29,938 bases of DNA from Clostridium sp. Lineage in GTDB: Bacteria > Bacillota > Clostridia > Lachnospirales > Lachnospiraceae. How positions within the stretch are numbered: the first letter of the stretch is position 1; every line of letters starts with the position of its first letter. This document shows, piece by piece, positions 14,981 to 22,599 of this stretch. Made by a program: the position numbers and the translations under genes. The DNA lies in NCBI GenBank assembly GCA_016302185.1, contig JAEDOC010000010.1, forward strand, positions 1-29,938, given 5' to 3'. The notes beneath the pieces are model-generated. The model was not told where the DNA came from, searched no databases, and saw only the letters and a list, made by a program, of their open reading frames with translations.

Positions 14981-16372
14981 TTACACAGCTGACGTGATCT
15001 CCACCGCCAGATTGCGGAGCCATTTCTTCTTGCGATAACGAAGGTAGCCGAGAATCGACTTGTAAATTTCCTCCAATAAAACCATGGCATAGACGATGTG
15101 AATCGGCTGTTTTAATATCATGCCGCCCAGAACAGCCATGGGGATGCCGATAAGCCAGACGCCGCTGCAGTCTAAAAACAGGCAGTACCTGGTATCGCCG
15201 CCGCTTCGCAGCACACCGACAATCGTGGCATAATTAAACATTTTCGACGGCATGTAGAGGGCAAACACAAGAAGACACAAACTGACCCCCTGCGCCACCT
15301 CCCCCGTCACCCGGTACATGGCGATCACCTGCGGCCTTGTCACGATACAGAAAGAAGCAACCACCAGAGTCAGCAGGAACTGAAGAATCAGGAAATTCTT
15401 CGCATACCGCTCTGCCTTCTTTAAGTTTCCGGCTCCCATCTCATTGCCCAGAATCACGGCAGTCGCTGCGCCCAGCCCCTGGAACAACACGGCCAGAATA
15501 TCCTGCACCGTTGTCGCAACCGTGATCGCTGCCACCGCATTGTCTCCCATCCGTCCGTATACCAGAGAATACATGGTCACCCCCAGCCCCCAGGTAAACT
15601 CATTGGCAATGACCGGAGCCGCTGTCGCAAAAAACTTACGGATAAACACCGGCGAATAGCCAAACATCTCCTGAAGACCGCAGGCCAGAGCCGACTTTCT
15701 TCCGTAAATCACACAAATCAGCGCCAGAGTCTCCACCACCCGGGCCAGCAGTGTTGCGACCGCCGCACCGGCCACACCTAGGGCCGGCGCTCCAAATTTT
15801 CCGAAAATCAGAACATAGTTAAATATAATATTGATAAAAATTGTACAGCTGCTGATGATGACCGGCTCTCTGACCTGCCCCACCGCCCGCAGCATGGCCA
15901 CATAGGTATTACTGGCTGCCGTAAACGGATAAGAAAATGCCACTACCGTCAGGTAAGCCGCACCAATCCGGATCGTCTCCTCACTGGTGGTAAAGATCCG
16001 CATCGTTACCTGCGGGCAGAATACCGCCGGCAGCAGAAAAAGAATTGCTGCTCCCACAGCCATGGAAAGCGCCAGTCCTAAAACCTTGCGGATATTCTGT
16101 ATGTCCCCGTTTCCCCAGAACTGTGCCGCCAGAATCCCGGAACCGCTGACAATACCGAATACCAGCAGCGTCATCACGAAAAACACCTTATTTGCCAGCC
16201 CCACTGCTGCAATCGCAGTTGACCCAAGGGCTCCGATCATCATGGTATCAATCAGATTCACCACCGTATTCAGCATACCCTGCAGCGCCACCGGAAGTGC
16301 AATCCTCGCTGCCTTGGACAGAAAAATCCGATCCGTAAGCATCTGTTTTGTATCTACCAGAATCTGTATCAT
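14981..16372 (-). CDS. MATE-family efflux transporter
   Basis: 463 residues with about twelve predicted membrane helices in two similar halves, the usual MATE layout. The first half begins ALPVALQGMLNTVVNLIDTMMIGALGSTAIAAVGLANKV, and the second has FATAAPVIANEFTWGLGVTMYSLVYGRMG. MATE proteins export cationic drugs or metabolites in exchange for Na+ or H+ across the inner membrane; the substrate here cannot be told. The ATG is preceded by GGGAG at 5 bases. It is separated from the CNNM gene upstream by a strong terminator, so it should have its own promoter, but I do not see a clear one. The stop codon lies in the loop of a small ACGTCAG/CTGACGT hairpin (14971-14993). Confidence 0.92.
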   Translation of the reverse strand: MIQILVDTKQMLTDRIFLSKAARIALPVALQGMLNTVVNLIDTMMIGALGSTAIAAVGLANKVFFVMTLLVFGIVSGSGILAAQFWGNGDIQNIRKVLGLALSMAVGAAILFLLPAVFCPQVTMRIFTTSEETIRIGAAYLTVVAFSYPFTAASNTYVAMLRAVGQVREPVIISSCTIFINIIFNYVLIFGKFGAPALGVAGAAVATLLARVVETLALICVIYGRKSALACGLQEMFGYSPVFIRKFFATAAPVIANEFTWGLGVTMYSLVYGRMGDNAVAAITVATTVQDILAVLFQGLGAATAVILGNEMGAGNLKKAERYAKNFLILQFLLTLVVASFCIVTRPQVIAMYRVTGEVAQGVSLCLLVFALYMPSKMFNYATIVGVLRSGGDTRYCLFLDCSGVWLIGIPMAVLGGMILKQPIHIVYAMVLLEEIYKSILGYLRYRKKKWLRNLAVEITSAV

Positions 16373-16391
16373 ATCTTCTCCCTAAGCGCAG

Positions 16392-16430
16392 AAAAAAGCG
16401 CTGCAAACCTGATTCATCACCCTGCAGCGC
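16392..16430 (-). terminator. Intrinsic terminator after the CNNM/CorC gene
   Basis: GCGCTGCA (16423-16430) and TGCAGCGC (16398-16405) pair perfectly on the minus strand, followed by TTTTTT. Confidence 0.93.
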
Positions 16431-16457
16431 ATCCTTTTCTGCATATTGTTTATTTTC

Positions 16458-17828
16458 TTATTTCTCTTCGTGAGCTTCTTTAGCAGCTTCCGAAGTGATC
16501 ATCTGTTTCACGGCCATCACTTTATGAAGGATCTTATTCTCCACCGAGAGCACACGGAAAAGATAGCCTCTGTACTCCAGCTCCGGCTGTTCTCCCTCCT
16601 TGGGGATGCGATCCAGCCTGGAGATCAGAAACCCATTCAGAGTATCATAATTTTCCAGATCCTCTTCCTCAAACTCGATTCCCAGTGCCTCGGAGACATC
16701 CTCCAGCGGTGTCATACCGTCAAACAGAACCGTTCCGTCCTCTCTTAAAGAGATAAAGTCTTCATCCTCGTCATATTCGTCCAGAATATTTCCCACAATC
16801 TCTTCCAGAATATCTTCCATCGTGACGATTCCGGCTGTCTGGCCGTACTCATCCACCACGATTTCCATATGTATCTTCTGAGACTGCATTTCTTTAAACA
16901 GCGTATCAATATGACGGGTCTCCGGAATAAAATGTGCTTCCCTTAACAGTCCGTCCAGCTCGCTCAGACGCTTCTCACGGTTCTCATCCTGCTCCGCCCA
17001 GTTTAAAGCGTCCCGCATATGAAGGATTCCCACAATATCATCAATGTCCTTCTCATACACCGGGAAACGGGAATTATTCGCCTCTTTCAGAATGAAAGTT
17101 ACCGCCTCATCCAGCGTCATGGACACATCCAGTGCCGAGATGTTCGTCCGGTGCGTCATGATATCACCGGCGGCTTTATCATTCATCTCGAAAATATTGG
17201 TGATCATCTCCGCCTCGTCCGCTTCCAGAATTCCCTGCTCATGGCCTTCATTTACCATCAGCATGATGTCCTCCTCCGTCACATTGTCCTCGGCAGAATT
17301 GACATCAATCCCCATGGGCTTAAGTACTATAGCGGACAGACCGGAAACAAGCAGAGTAAACGGTTTCATCACCACAACCGCCAGCCGGACCGCAGGATAC
17401 GTTCCGTATCCCCATTTTTCCGGATTCCGTGCACCACATTTCTTCGGTATCACAATGCCGAAGCTGATCAGCACCGCCGTCAGAAGAATCGCCGCTGCCA
17501 CCAGAGAAACTCCATAGAAAAGCTTCTCCTGTCCCGTCTGCGCCATCCCGGCCAGACGGTAAAACAGATGTCCGAACTGTTTCAGCAGATATGCGCCCGT
17601 CACAATGCCGATGAGATTCGTCATCACCTGTACGGTATTAATAAATTCCGCCGGTTTCTCCACCAGAGCCAGCAGCCGGCCGGCCCTTTCACTGCCTTCC
17701 TCCGCTGCCTTCTCCAGATTATTCTGATTCATATTCTGCAGTGCAGCGCCAAACCCGTAAAGCAGTGCATCCGCCAGAATAAAGCCTAACAGCATCAAAA
17801 TACTTAAGGGCCAATACCCGTCGTCCAT
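16458..17828 (-). CDS. CNNM/CorC-HlyC family membrane protein
   Basis: 456 residues in the order DUF21/CNNM membrane domain (about 1-190, four helices), CBS pair (about 215-335), CorC_HlyC domain (about 355-440). Features include a hydrophobic start with LADALLYGFGAALQNM, FGIVIPKKCGARNPEKWG, the acidic EEDIMLMVNEGHEQGILEADE linker, SRFPVYEKDIDDIVGILHMRDAL (CBS1) and EIVVDEYGQTAGIVTMEDILEEIVG (CBS2). The family is often labelled 'hemolysin', but its best-supported role is Mg2+ (or Co2+) export and homeostasis. The ATG has GGAG 13 bases upstream, a rather long spacing. It lies downstream of mazF with its own promoter and ends at a strong terminator. Confidence 0.92.
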   Translation of the reverse strand: MDDGYWPLSILMLLGFILADALLYGFGAALQNMNQNNLEKAAEEGSERAGRLLALVEKPAEFINTVQVMTNLIGIVTGAYLLKQFGHLFYRLAGMAQTGQEKLFYGVSLVAAAILLTAVLISFGIVIPKKCGARNPEKWGYGTYPAVRLAVVVMKPFTLLVSGLSAIVLKPMGIDVNSAEDNVTEEDIMLMVNEGHEQGILEADEAEMITNIFEMNDKAAGDIMTHRTNISALDVSMTLDEAVTFILKEANNSRFPVYEKDIDDIVGILHMRDALNWAEQDENREKRLSELDGLLREAHFIPETRHIDTLFKEMQSQKIHMEIVVDEYGQTAGIVTMEDILEEIVGNILDEYDEDEDFISLREDGTVLFDGMTPLEDVSEALGIEFEEEDLENYDTLNGFLISRLDRIPKEGEQPELEYRGYLFRVLSVENKILHKVMAVKQMITSEAAKEAHEEK

Positions 17829-17902
17829 ATTCGTTATTTTACTCCTTTTTCTATCGTACCATCTCTATTTACTTGACGGCCCGTTTCAGCCGTTCTATCA
17901 TC

Positions 17903-17932
17903 ACTATACCATCATCTCTTCCCGTTCGTCAA
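17903..17932 (-). promoter_or_regulatory. Promoter of the CNNM/CorC gene
   Basis: Minus strand TTGACG (17927-17932), 18 bases, TATAGT (17903-17908). It starts 8 bases after the mazF stop. A short ACGGC/GCCGT hairpin follows in the leader. Confidence 0.65.
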
Positions 17933-17939
17933 TGATAAC

Positions 17940-18287
17940 CTATGTATCCAGCTCCAGGCTTATCATCAGCGCACGGTCAACCTCCACCTGCAGCTCTCTG
18001 TCGATATGACAGATCCGTTCTTTCAGCCGCTGCTTGTCAATGGTCCGAAGCTGCTCCAGAAGGATCACGGAATCTCTTACCATACCGCACCGGCTGGTGG
18101 AAAGCTCCACATGCGTCGGCAGCTTTGCCTTATTCATACGGGAGGTAATCGCCGCACAGATCACCGTCGGACTGTGCTTGTTTCCCACATCATTCTGTAT
18201 AATCAGTACCGGCCGCACTCCGCCCTGTTCCGAACCGACCACCGGCCTTAAATCCGCATAATAGATATCTCCACGTCTGATAACCAC
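17940..18287 (-). CDS. ndoA: MazF/EndoA-type mRNA interferase
   Basis: 115 residues, close in sequence to Bacillus EndoA (NdoA), a ribosome-independent endoribonuclease that cuts mRNA at a short motif. The active-site residues are in place: Ser19 (GSEQGG), Arg25 (VRPVLIIQND) and Thr48 (AAIT), as is the C-terminal RTIDKQRL. I choose GTG at 18287, which gives MVIRRGDIYYADL and aligns with EndoA numbering; an upstream GTG at 18296 sits only 1 base after GGAG. It follows alr, as in Bacillus, but the antitoxin gene expected between them (ndoAI/mazE) is missing. The 156-base gap holds only a 24-codon frame. The toxin therefore looks orphaned, or its antitoxin is elsewhere. Confidence 0.92.
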   Translation of the reverse strand: MVIRRGDIYYADLRPVVGSEQGGVRPVLIIQNDVGNKHSPTVICAAITSRMNKAKLPTHVELSTSRCGMVRDSVILLEQLRTIDKQRLKERICHIDRELQVEVDRALMISLELDT

Positions 18288-18443
18288 TGTTCTCACTCTC
18301 CGTCAAATGTTTCATGTCCTTAGTATTGACTGGTTTTGAACAGAATATTCGCTGCCAGATACCTGCAAGCAGCACTTCTCCTACTGATTATCATATGGAG
18401 GTTTCACACATCCGGTTCCGAAAAGCCGATTTCCGGCCGGAGT

Positions 18444-19631
18444 TCAACAAAAATCCTCATAAACATCCGCGTAATAATCCTTGGTACCAACGATCTGATC
18501 GCCGTTTATGTATACCCTGGGAACCCGTTTTCCCAGCACACAGGGAATCTCATAGCGGAATCCGCCACACAGATCTGCCAGCTGCTCCATCAGAAGCTCC
18601 TCGCCTCCGTCCCGGCCCACCAGCGTCACCACGCCGTCCGTTTCTGCTTCCGGAATGTCCGTTACATCCACCATAACCTGATCCATGCAGACACGGCCCA
18701 GAATCGGCGCCCGTTTCCCGGATATCAACATATACCCCTGTCCGGACAGACTGCGGGGATAACCATCGCCGTAGCCAGCCGCTACCGTTGCCACCCGCAT
18801 CCGTTTTTCTGCCACAAAGGTTCCGCCGTAGCTGACCGGAGTTCCCGGCTCAATCTCTTTGATATAGGTAATAAAGCTTCGGATCTCCATGGCCGGCTCC
18901 AGCTTCATCTCATGGCTGATCTCATCCGACGGATAAATCCCATACATGGAAATCCCGGCCCGAACCGCATCCAGACTCATCTGCGGCAGCTCCATAATCG
19001 CTGCGCTGTTGGCGCAATGACAGAGAGGAATCCGGATCCCCCTCTCCTTCAGCCGGTCTGCAAACCAGCCATAACGGGCAAATTGCACAGCCGTATACTC
19101 CGGGTCTCCCTCATCTGCTCTGGCAAAATGGGTAAACATGCCTTCCACCTCAATGCCCGGAAGGGAAGCAATCCGGACAGCCGCATCCACCCCCGCCTCA
19201 TCGGGACATAATCCAATCCGGCTCATTCCCGTATCCACGGCCAGATGAACCAGCGCTTTTCTTCCCATAGACACAGCCAGCTGCGATAATTCCTCCGCCT
19301 TCTCCGGTTCAAACAGAGCCGGTCGGATCTCATACTCCAGAAGCTCTTTAAAATGACTCCGGTGCGTACTGCCCAGAATCAGGATCGGCTTCTCTATTCC
19401 ATGGTTCCGCAGAATGATTCCTTCCTCAATCGCTGCCACCGCATATCCCCAGACATAGGGATCGATGGCTTTGGCCACCGGAACGGAGCCATGTCCGTAT
19501 CCGTCTGCTTTCACAACGCCGATCATCCGGGTTCCCTCCGGCAGCCCGGCTGCCATCATTTCCATATTTTTAATGATTCGATCCAGATGAATTTCTGCAT
19601 AGATTCTTTTATAAGGCTGTTCTGTTTTCAT
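18444..19631 (-). CDS. alr: Alanine racemase
   Basis: 395 residues. It interconverts L- and D-alanine with PLP to supply D-Ala for peptidoglycan. The PLP lysine is Lys41 in VVKADGYGHG. The second catalytic residue, a Tyr, lies in AAGYGDGYPR near residue 270, followed by the conserved GRVCMDQVMVDVTD. The N-terminal barrel and C-terminal beta domain are both complete. The ATG has AAGGA upstream at a long spacing (about 12). It lies 36 bases after the NAD(P)HX repair gene and is probably in the rex operon. mazF follows after 156 bases without a clear promoter, matching the alr-toxin order of Bacillus. Confidence 0.96.
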   Translation of the reverse strand: MKTEQPYKRIYAEIHLDRIIKNMEMMAAGLPEGTRMIGVVKADGYGHGSVPVAKAIDPYVWGYAVAAIEEGIILRNHGIEKPILILGSTHRSHFKELLEYEIRPALFEPEKAEELSQLAVSMGRKALVHLAVDTGMSRIGLCPDEAGVDAAVRIASLPGIEVEGMFTHFARADEGDPEYTAVQFARYGWFADRLKERGIRIPLCHCANSAAIMELPQMSLDAVRAGISMYGIYPSDEISHEMKLEPAMEIRSFITYIKEIEPGTPVSYGGTFVAEKRMRVATVAAGYGDGYPRSLSGQGYMLISGKRAPILGRVCMDQVMVDVTDIPEAETDGVVTLVGRDGGEELLMEQLADLCGGFRYEIPCVLGKRVPRVYINGDQIVGTKDYYADVYEDFC

Positions 19632-19667
19632 ATTTCATCTTTCCTTCTAACTTTCCTCATTATATTT

Positions 19668-21215
19668 TTACATCAGCTTCTCCCCAAAGCTGTCTTCCCT
19701 CAGAAGCGCATCCGCCGTTTCCCGGGCCAGCACCGAATACTCGCCCCTTTCTTTTCCGGCCAGTCTTCCTGCCAGGCCGTGGATCCAGACACCTAAGGAA
19801 GCGGCATCATCCTCCGAAAGTCCCAGCGCGACAAGACCGGCAATCACGCCCGTCAGAACATCTCCGGATCCCCCTTTGGCCAGTGCGCTGCTTCCACTGT
19901 TTCCGAGAACCACAAGGCCATCCTTTCTGGCCGTTACCGTCACCGCATCCTTTAACACGCAGGTCACGCCCTTTTCTTCTTCATAGCTGACCGCCGCCTC
20001 CGGCAGATTTTCCCTCAATTTTCCAATGTCCCAGCCTGTCAGACGGGACATTTCTCCCAGATGGGGCGTCACAATCACATTTTCCGTAAAATAATCCGCC
20101 AGATAAGGATAATCCGCTACCGCATTTAATCCATCCGCATCCAGTATAATAGGAACGTAGGCAGACAGCAGTACATACTCTACCAGTTTTCTCACATAAG
20201 CTGCCTTCCCCAGTCCGGGCCCCAGGACAATCACACTGGCCCAGGCACATTCCGCCTCCACCAACGTTTTTAGATTCTCCGGCTCCTCCTCACACGTTTC
20301 CGGATCATAAGCGCTTAGGAGCGCCTCCGGAAGAAGCGTCTGAAGAATGGGAACATTGGCTTTCACCGTCAGTATCTTAACCAGACCGCATCCCATCCGA
20401 TATGCCGCCAGTGCACTGAAATATGCCGCTCCGCACATTCCTGCCGAACCGGCAATCACCAGTACCTTTCCGTACGTTCCTTTATGAGAATCCGGCTGCC
20501 GTTTCGGAATCTTCTCCCGATCCTCAGGTTCGCATACCATATATCTGCGGCCACTGTACCCGTCATAACGCGGAAATCCAATCTCCGCGATTCTCACTCT
20601 TCCGCATTGTTTTTTGCCCGGATACAGCACACATCCCAGCTTCTCCAGCCCGAACGTAACTGTAAGATCCGCACAGACCGCACATCCCAGCACCGCTCCG
20701 GTCTCCGAGGATACACCGGAAGGAATATCCACCGCCACCGTAAACTTCGGCTGCTGACGGCCCATCTCTGTGATTGCCGCTGCAAAATCGCCGCCCACTG
20801 TCCGGGAAAGGCCGACTCCAAACAAAGCATCTACTGCTATATCGCAGGGAATCTCCCGCCCGCATACAAAATCATCCACAGGGATCCCCAGATTCCGACA
20901 GATCTGAAGCTGCGTCTCCAGCTCCTCCGTCCGGGCTTCTTTTCTTCCTACCGTAACAACACGGCTAAAACGGCAGCCCCGCAGATAGAGAATCCGGATG
21001 ATCGCTGCTCCGTCCGCTCCGTTATTACCGGTACCGCAGAAAGCCACGATCCTCTGTTCCTTCAGAGAAGCTTCTCCCCGTTTCCATTCCGCCTCCAGTG
21101 CATCCGCCACAGAGAGGGCCGCGCGTTCCATCAAAACCAGGGAAGGAATCCCCACTTCCCGAATGGCATACGCATCGATCTCTTTCATCTGTGTTCCGGT
21201 TACCAGTGTCCTCAT
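19668..21215 (-). CDS. nnr: Bifunctional NAD(P)H-hydrate epimerase/dehydratase
   Basis: 515 residues, a fusion of two repair enzymes. The N-terminal half (about 1-215) is the NAD(P)HX epimerase (YjeF_N, NnrE) with GTGNNGADG at 61-69; the usual second Gly of NNGGDG is Ala here. The C-terminal half (about 235-510) is the ADP-dependent dehydratase (CARKD, NnrD), with GTYGKVLVIAGSAGMCGAAYF, ILDADGLNAV, VTPHLGEMSRL and AKGGSGDVLTG. Together they restore hydrated NADH and NADPH. It overlaps acpS by 4 bases (ATGA), so it is translationally coupled. Sharing an operon with the NADH-sensing Rex makes functional sense. Confidence 0.95.
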   Translation of the reverse strand: MRTLVTGTQMKEIDAYAIREVGIPSLVLMERAALSVADALEAEWKRGEASLKEQRIVAFCGTGNNGADGAAIIRILYLRGCRFSRVVTVGRKEARTEELETQLQICRNLGIPVDDFVCGREIPCDIAVDALFGVGLSRTVGGDFAAAITEMGRQQPKFTVAVDIPSGVSSETGAVLGCAVCADLTVTFGLEKLGCVLYPGKKQCGRVRIAEIGFPRYDGYSGRRYMVCEPEDREKIPKRQPDSHKGTYGKVLVIAGSAGMCGAAYFSALAAYRMGCGLVKILTVKANVPILQTLLPEALLSAYDPETCEEEPENLKTLVEAECAWASVIVLGPGLGKAAYVRKLVEYVLLSAYVPIILDADGLNAVADYPYLADYFTENVIVTPHLGEMSRLTGWDIGKLRENLPEAAVSYEEEKGVTCVLKDAVTVTARKDGLVVLGNSGSSALAKGGSGDVLTGVIAGLVALGLSEDDAASLGVWIHGLAGRLAGKERGEYSVLARETADALLREDSFGEKLM

Positions 21216-21580
21216 CGGTTCTCCCCCTCTCCCACGGCGAACGCCATCGCCAATGTCTCTGTGTTCGTGATGGACACCTGAAGCCGGTCAATCCCCAGCT
21301 CACCTGCCAGTCTCTCTGCTGCCCCGTAAAGCCTCACATAGGGCTTCCCCAGCTCATCACGAAGTACCTCTATCTCCTGTAATCCAAACTCCCGAAAGCC
21401 GGTTCCGAATACCTTGGATACCGCCTCCTTAACCGCAAAATCGCCGGCCAGGCGGGACACCTTCTCCCCGGCCTGCCGGCGCTCCTCCTGCGTAAATACA
21501 CGCAACAAAAAGGCCTCTTTTTCACAGGCCTTTTTGATTCGCGCTATTTCAATTAAATCTGTACCAACTCCGATAATCAT
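21212..21580 (-). CDS. acpS: Holo-[acyl-carrier-protein] synthase
   Basis: 122 residues. It transfers 4'-phosphopantetheine from CoA to acyl carrier protein, which fatty acid synthesis needs. Mg2+-binding Asp8 (IIGVGTDLIEI) and Glu52 (FAVKEAVSKVFGTGF) are present. Near the C-terminus the common VSISH reads VSITN, so His is replaced by Asn, which I believe occurs in other clostridial AcpS. The frame is open to 21670, but the ATG at 21580 matches the family start. It lies one base after the rex stop (TAGCATG), which implies coupled translation, and there is only a weak GGA upstream. Confidence 0.95.
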   Translation of the reverse strand: MIIGVGTDLIEIARIKKACEKEAFLLRVFTQEERRQAGEKVSRLAGDFAVKEAVSKVFGTGFREFGLQEIEVLRDELGKPYVRLYGAAERLAGELGIDRLQVSITNTETLAMAFAVGEGENR

Positions 21581-21581
21581 G

Positions 21582-22280
21582 CTATTTTCCGGGGTCCTGC
21601 TTCTTCTGGGCTTCTCCCCTGGCCGCAAGCTCCCGCTCCCGCTCTTTCTGATCCTGCATATTGCAGACACGATACGAAAGACGCATCAGACTCTCAGATA
21701 AATGCACATTTTCCACTACCACATCATCCGGAACCTGAAGATCTGTATGCGCAAAATTCCAGATCGCCTTGATTCCCGCCTTTACCAGGCGATCCGCGAT
21801 CTCCGGTGCCTTGGACTTTGGAATCGTAAGGGCCGCAATCTGCACTTCATTATCTTTGATAAACTGCTCCAGTGACTCGATTCCGCGAATCTCCACCCCC
21901 CGGACTACCAGACCGACCAGGCGCGGATTCACGTCGAACATTCCCTTAATCATAAAGCCGCGACGCTCGAAATTCGTATAATTGGCAATCGCCTGTCCTA
22001 AATTGCCGGCACCGATAATGATTAAATTGTGCTGCCGGTCAATTCCCAGAATTCTCGCAATCTCGCTGTATAAATACTTTACATTATATCCATACCCCTG
22101 CTGCCCAAAGCCGCCAAAATTATTCAGATCCTGGCGAATCTGGGACGCTGTTACTTTCATTCTGATACTAAGATCATTCGAAGAAATCCGCTCTACTCCC
22201 TCTTCCAGCAATTCTCCCAAATAACGGTAATATCTCGGCAATCTGGAAATTACCGCTTTTGAAATCTCTTTCTGCTCCAC
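21582..22280 (-). CDS. rex: Redox-sensing transcriptional repressor Rex
   Basis: 232 residues. Rex represses fermentation and NADH-reoxidation genes when the NADH/NAD+ ratio is low and leaves DNA when NADH binds. The winged helix is N-terminal (about 1-75, with SSNDLSIRMKVTASQIRQDLNNFG). The Rossmann domain has IIIGAGNLGQA (88-98) and a swapped C-terminal helix (VHLSESLMRLSYRV). The last 20 residues are charged and longer than usual. The start is GTG with AAGGTG 10 bases before it. It is the first gene of rex-acpS-nnr-alr(-mazF), with a consensus promoter and a candidate Rex site in its leader. Confidence 0.96.
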   Translation of the reverse strand: MEQKEISKAVISRLPRYYRYLGELLEEGVERISSNDLSIRMKVTASQIRQDLNNFGGFGQQGYGYNVKYLYSEIARILGIDRQHNLIIIGAGNLGQAIANYTNFERRGFMIKGMFDVNPRLVGLVVRGVEIRGIESLEQFIKDNEVQIAALTIPKSKAPEIADRLVKAGIKAIWNFAHTDLQVPDDVVVENVHLSESLMRLSYRVCNMQDQKERERELAARGEAQKKQDPGK

Positions 22281-22300
22281 GGTTTTTCTTCACCTTCCCT

Positions 22301-22318
22301 CTGTTAAACTTCAAACAC
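22301..22318 (-). promoter_or_regulatory. Candidate Rex operator in the rex leader
   Basis: Minus strand GTGTTTG-AAGT-TTAACAG matches 10 of the 14 fixed positions of the Rex consensus TTGTTAA-N4-TTAACAA, with exact spacing and six of seven in the right arm. It lies just after the -10 box, a good place for a repressor, so rex may be autoregulated. Confidence 0.45.
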
Positions 22319-22324
22319 ACTGTT

Positions 22325-22352
22325 ATTATAACATACGTCAAAATATTGTCAA
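22325..22352 (-). promoter_or_regulatory. Promoter of the rex operon
   Basis: Minus strand TTGACA (22347-22352), 16 bases, TATAAT (22325-22330). It diverges from the transporter promoter at 22387-22415. Confidence 0.85.
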
Positions 22353-22386
22353 ATAATTTTAGAAATTCGTCATTTTTTCCAATCCT

Positions 22387-22415
22387 TTGACATTCTGTTT
22401 TTCCCGTGTTATAGT
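22387..22415 (+). promoter_or_regulatory. Promoter of the SsuA-like transporter operon
   Basis: TTGACA (22387-22392), 17 bases, TATAGT (22410-22415). The transcript start would be near 22422, giving a leader of about 180 bases. Confidence 0.85.
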
Positions 22416-22486
22416 AAAGATGTTCGTGCTAACGCCAAAGGTTCCATGGTTCCTGCGGGAAAGGCGAAAAGGATCTTAAAAAATCC
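22416..22486 (+). promoter_or_regulatory. Unassigned structured leader (possible riboswitch)
   Basis: About 70 bases between promoter and terminator. Possible helices: CGCC (22433-22436) with GGCG (22463-22466), enclosing TTCC-TGCG-GGAA (22450-22461), then GGAT (22471-22474) with ATCC (22483-22486). A direct repeat GGTTCC occurs at 22440 and 22448. I compared it from memory with TPP, SAM, guanidine, T-box, purine, ZTP and cobalamin motifs and found no match. It may sense the substrate of the transporter it precedes; that is inference. Confidence 0.45.
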
Positions 22487-22529
22487 GGTCTGGTATGCTT
22501 TTTTTGCGCGTATCAGGCCTTTTTGTTTT
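22487..22529 (+). terminator. Leader terminator before the substrate-binding protein gene
   Basis: GGTCTGGTATGC (22487-22498) pairs with GCGTATCAGGCC (22508-22519) over 12 bp with three G-U pairs, and TTTTTGTTTTG follows. It lies 70 bases upstream of the start codon, so it must be bypassed for expression. Confidence 0.85.
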
Positions 22530-22599
22530 GCCGCACCGAAATATCTGCCATATCCCAAAGCATCAGCAAGAAACAATTTATGAAGGAGGAACTGTTATT

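Noticed and set aside
14971..14993. ACGTCAG/CTGACGT hairpin at the MATE stop as a terminator
   Set aside because: No T-run follows it; the stop codon lies in the loop. It may affect mRNA stability but is not a convincing terminator.
18314..18443. Possible antitoxin gene between alr and mazF
   Set aside because: The best minus-strand frame is only 24 codons with no similarity to MazE/EndoAI; other frames are interrupted or lie on the wrong strand.
18336..19211. Long plus-strand open frame of 291 codons across alr
   Set aside because: It is a shadow of alr: low-quality composition rich in His, Arg and Pro, with no ribosome-binding site or recognisable domain.
21581..21670. Longer acpS frame from 21670
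   Set aside because: It overlaps the end of rex and lacks family similarity; AcpS proteins begin at MIIGVGTD.
22495..22599. N-terminal extension of the binding-protein gene
   Set aside because: It starts inside the leader terminator; the lipoprotein signal and AAGGAGG belong to the ATG at 22600.
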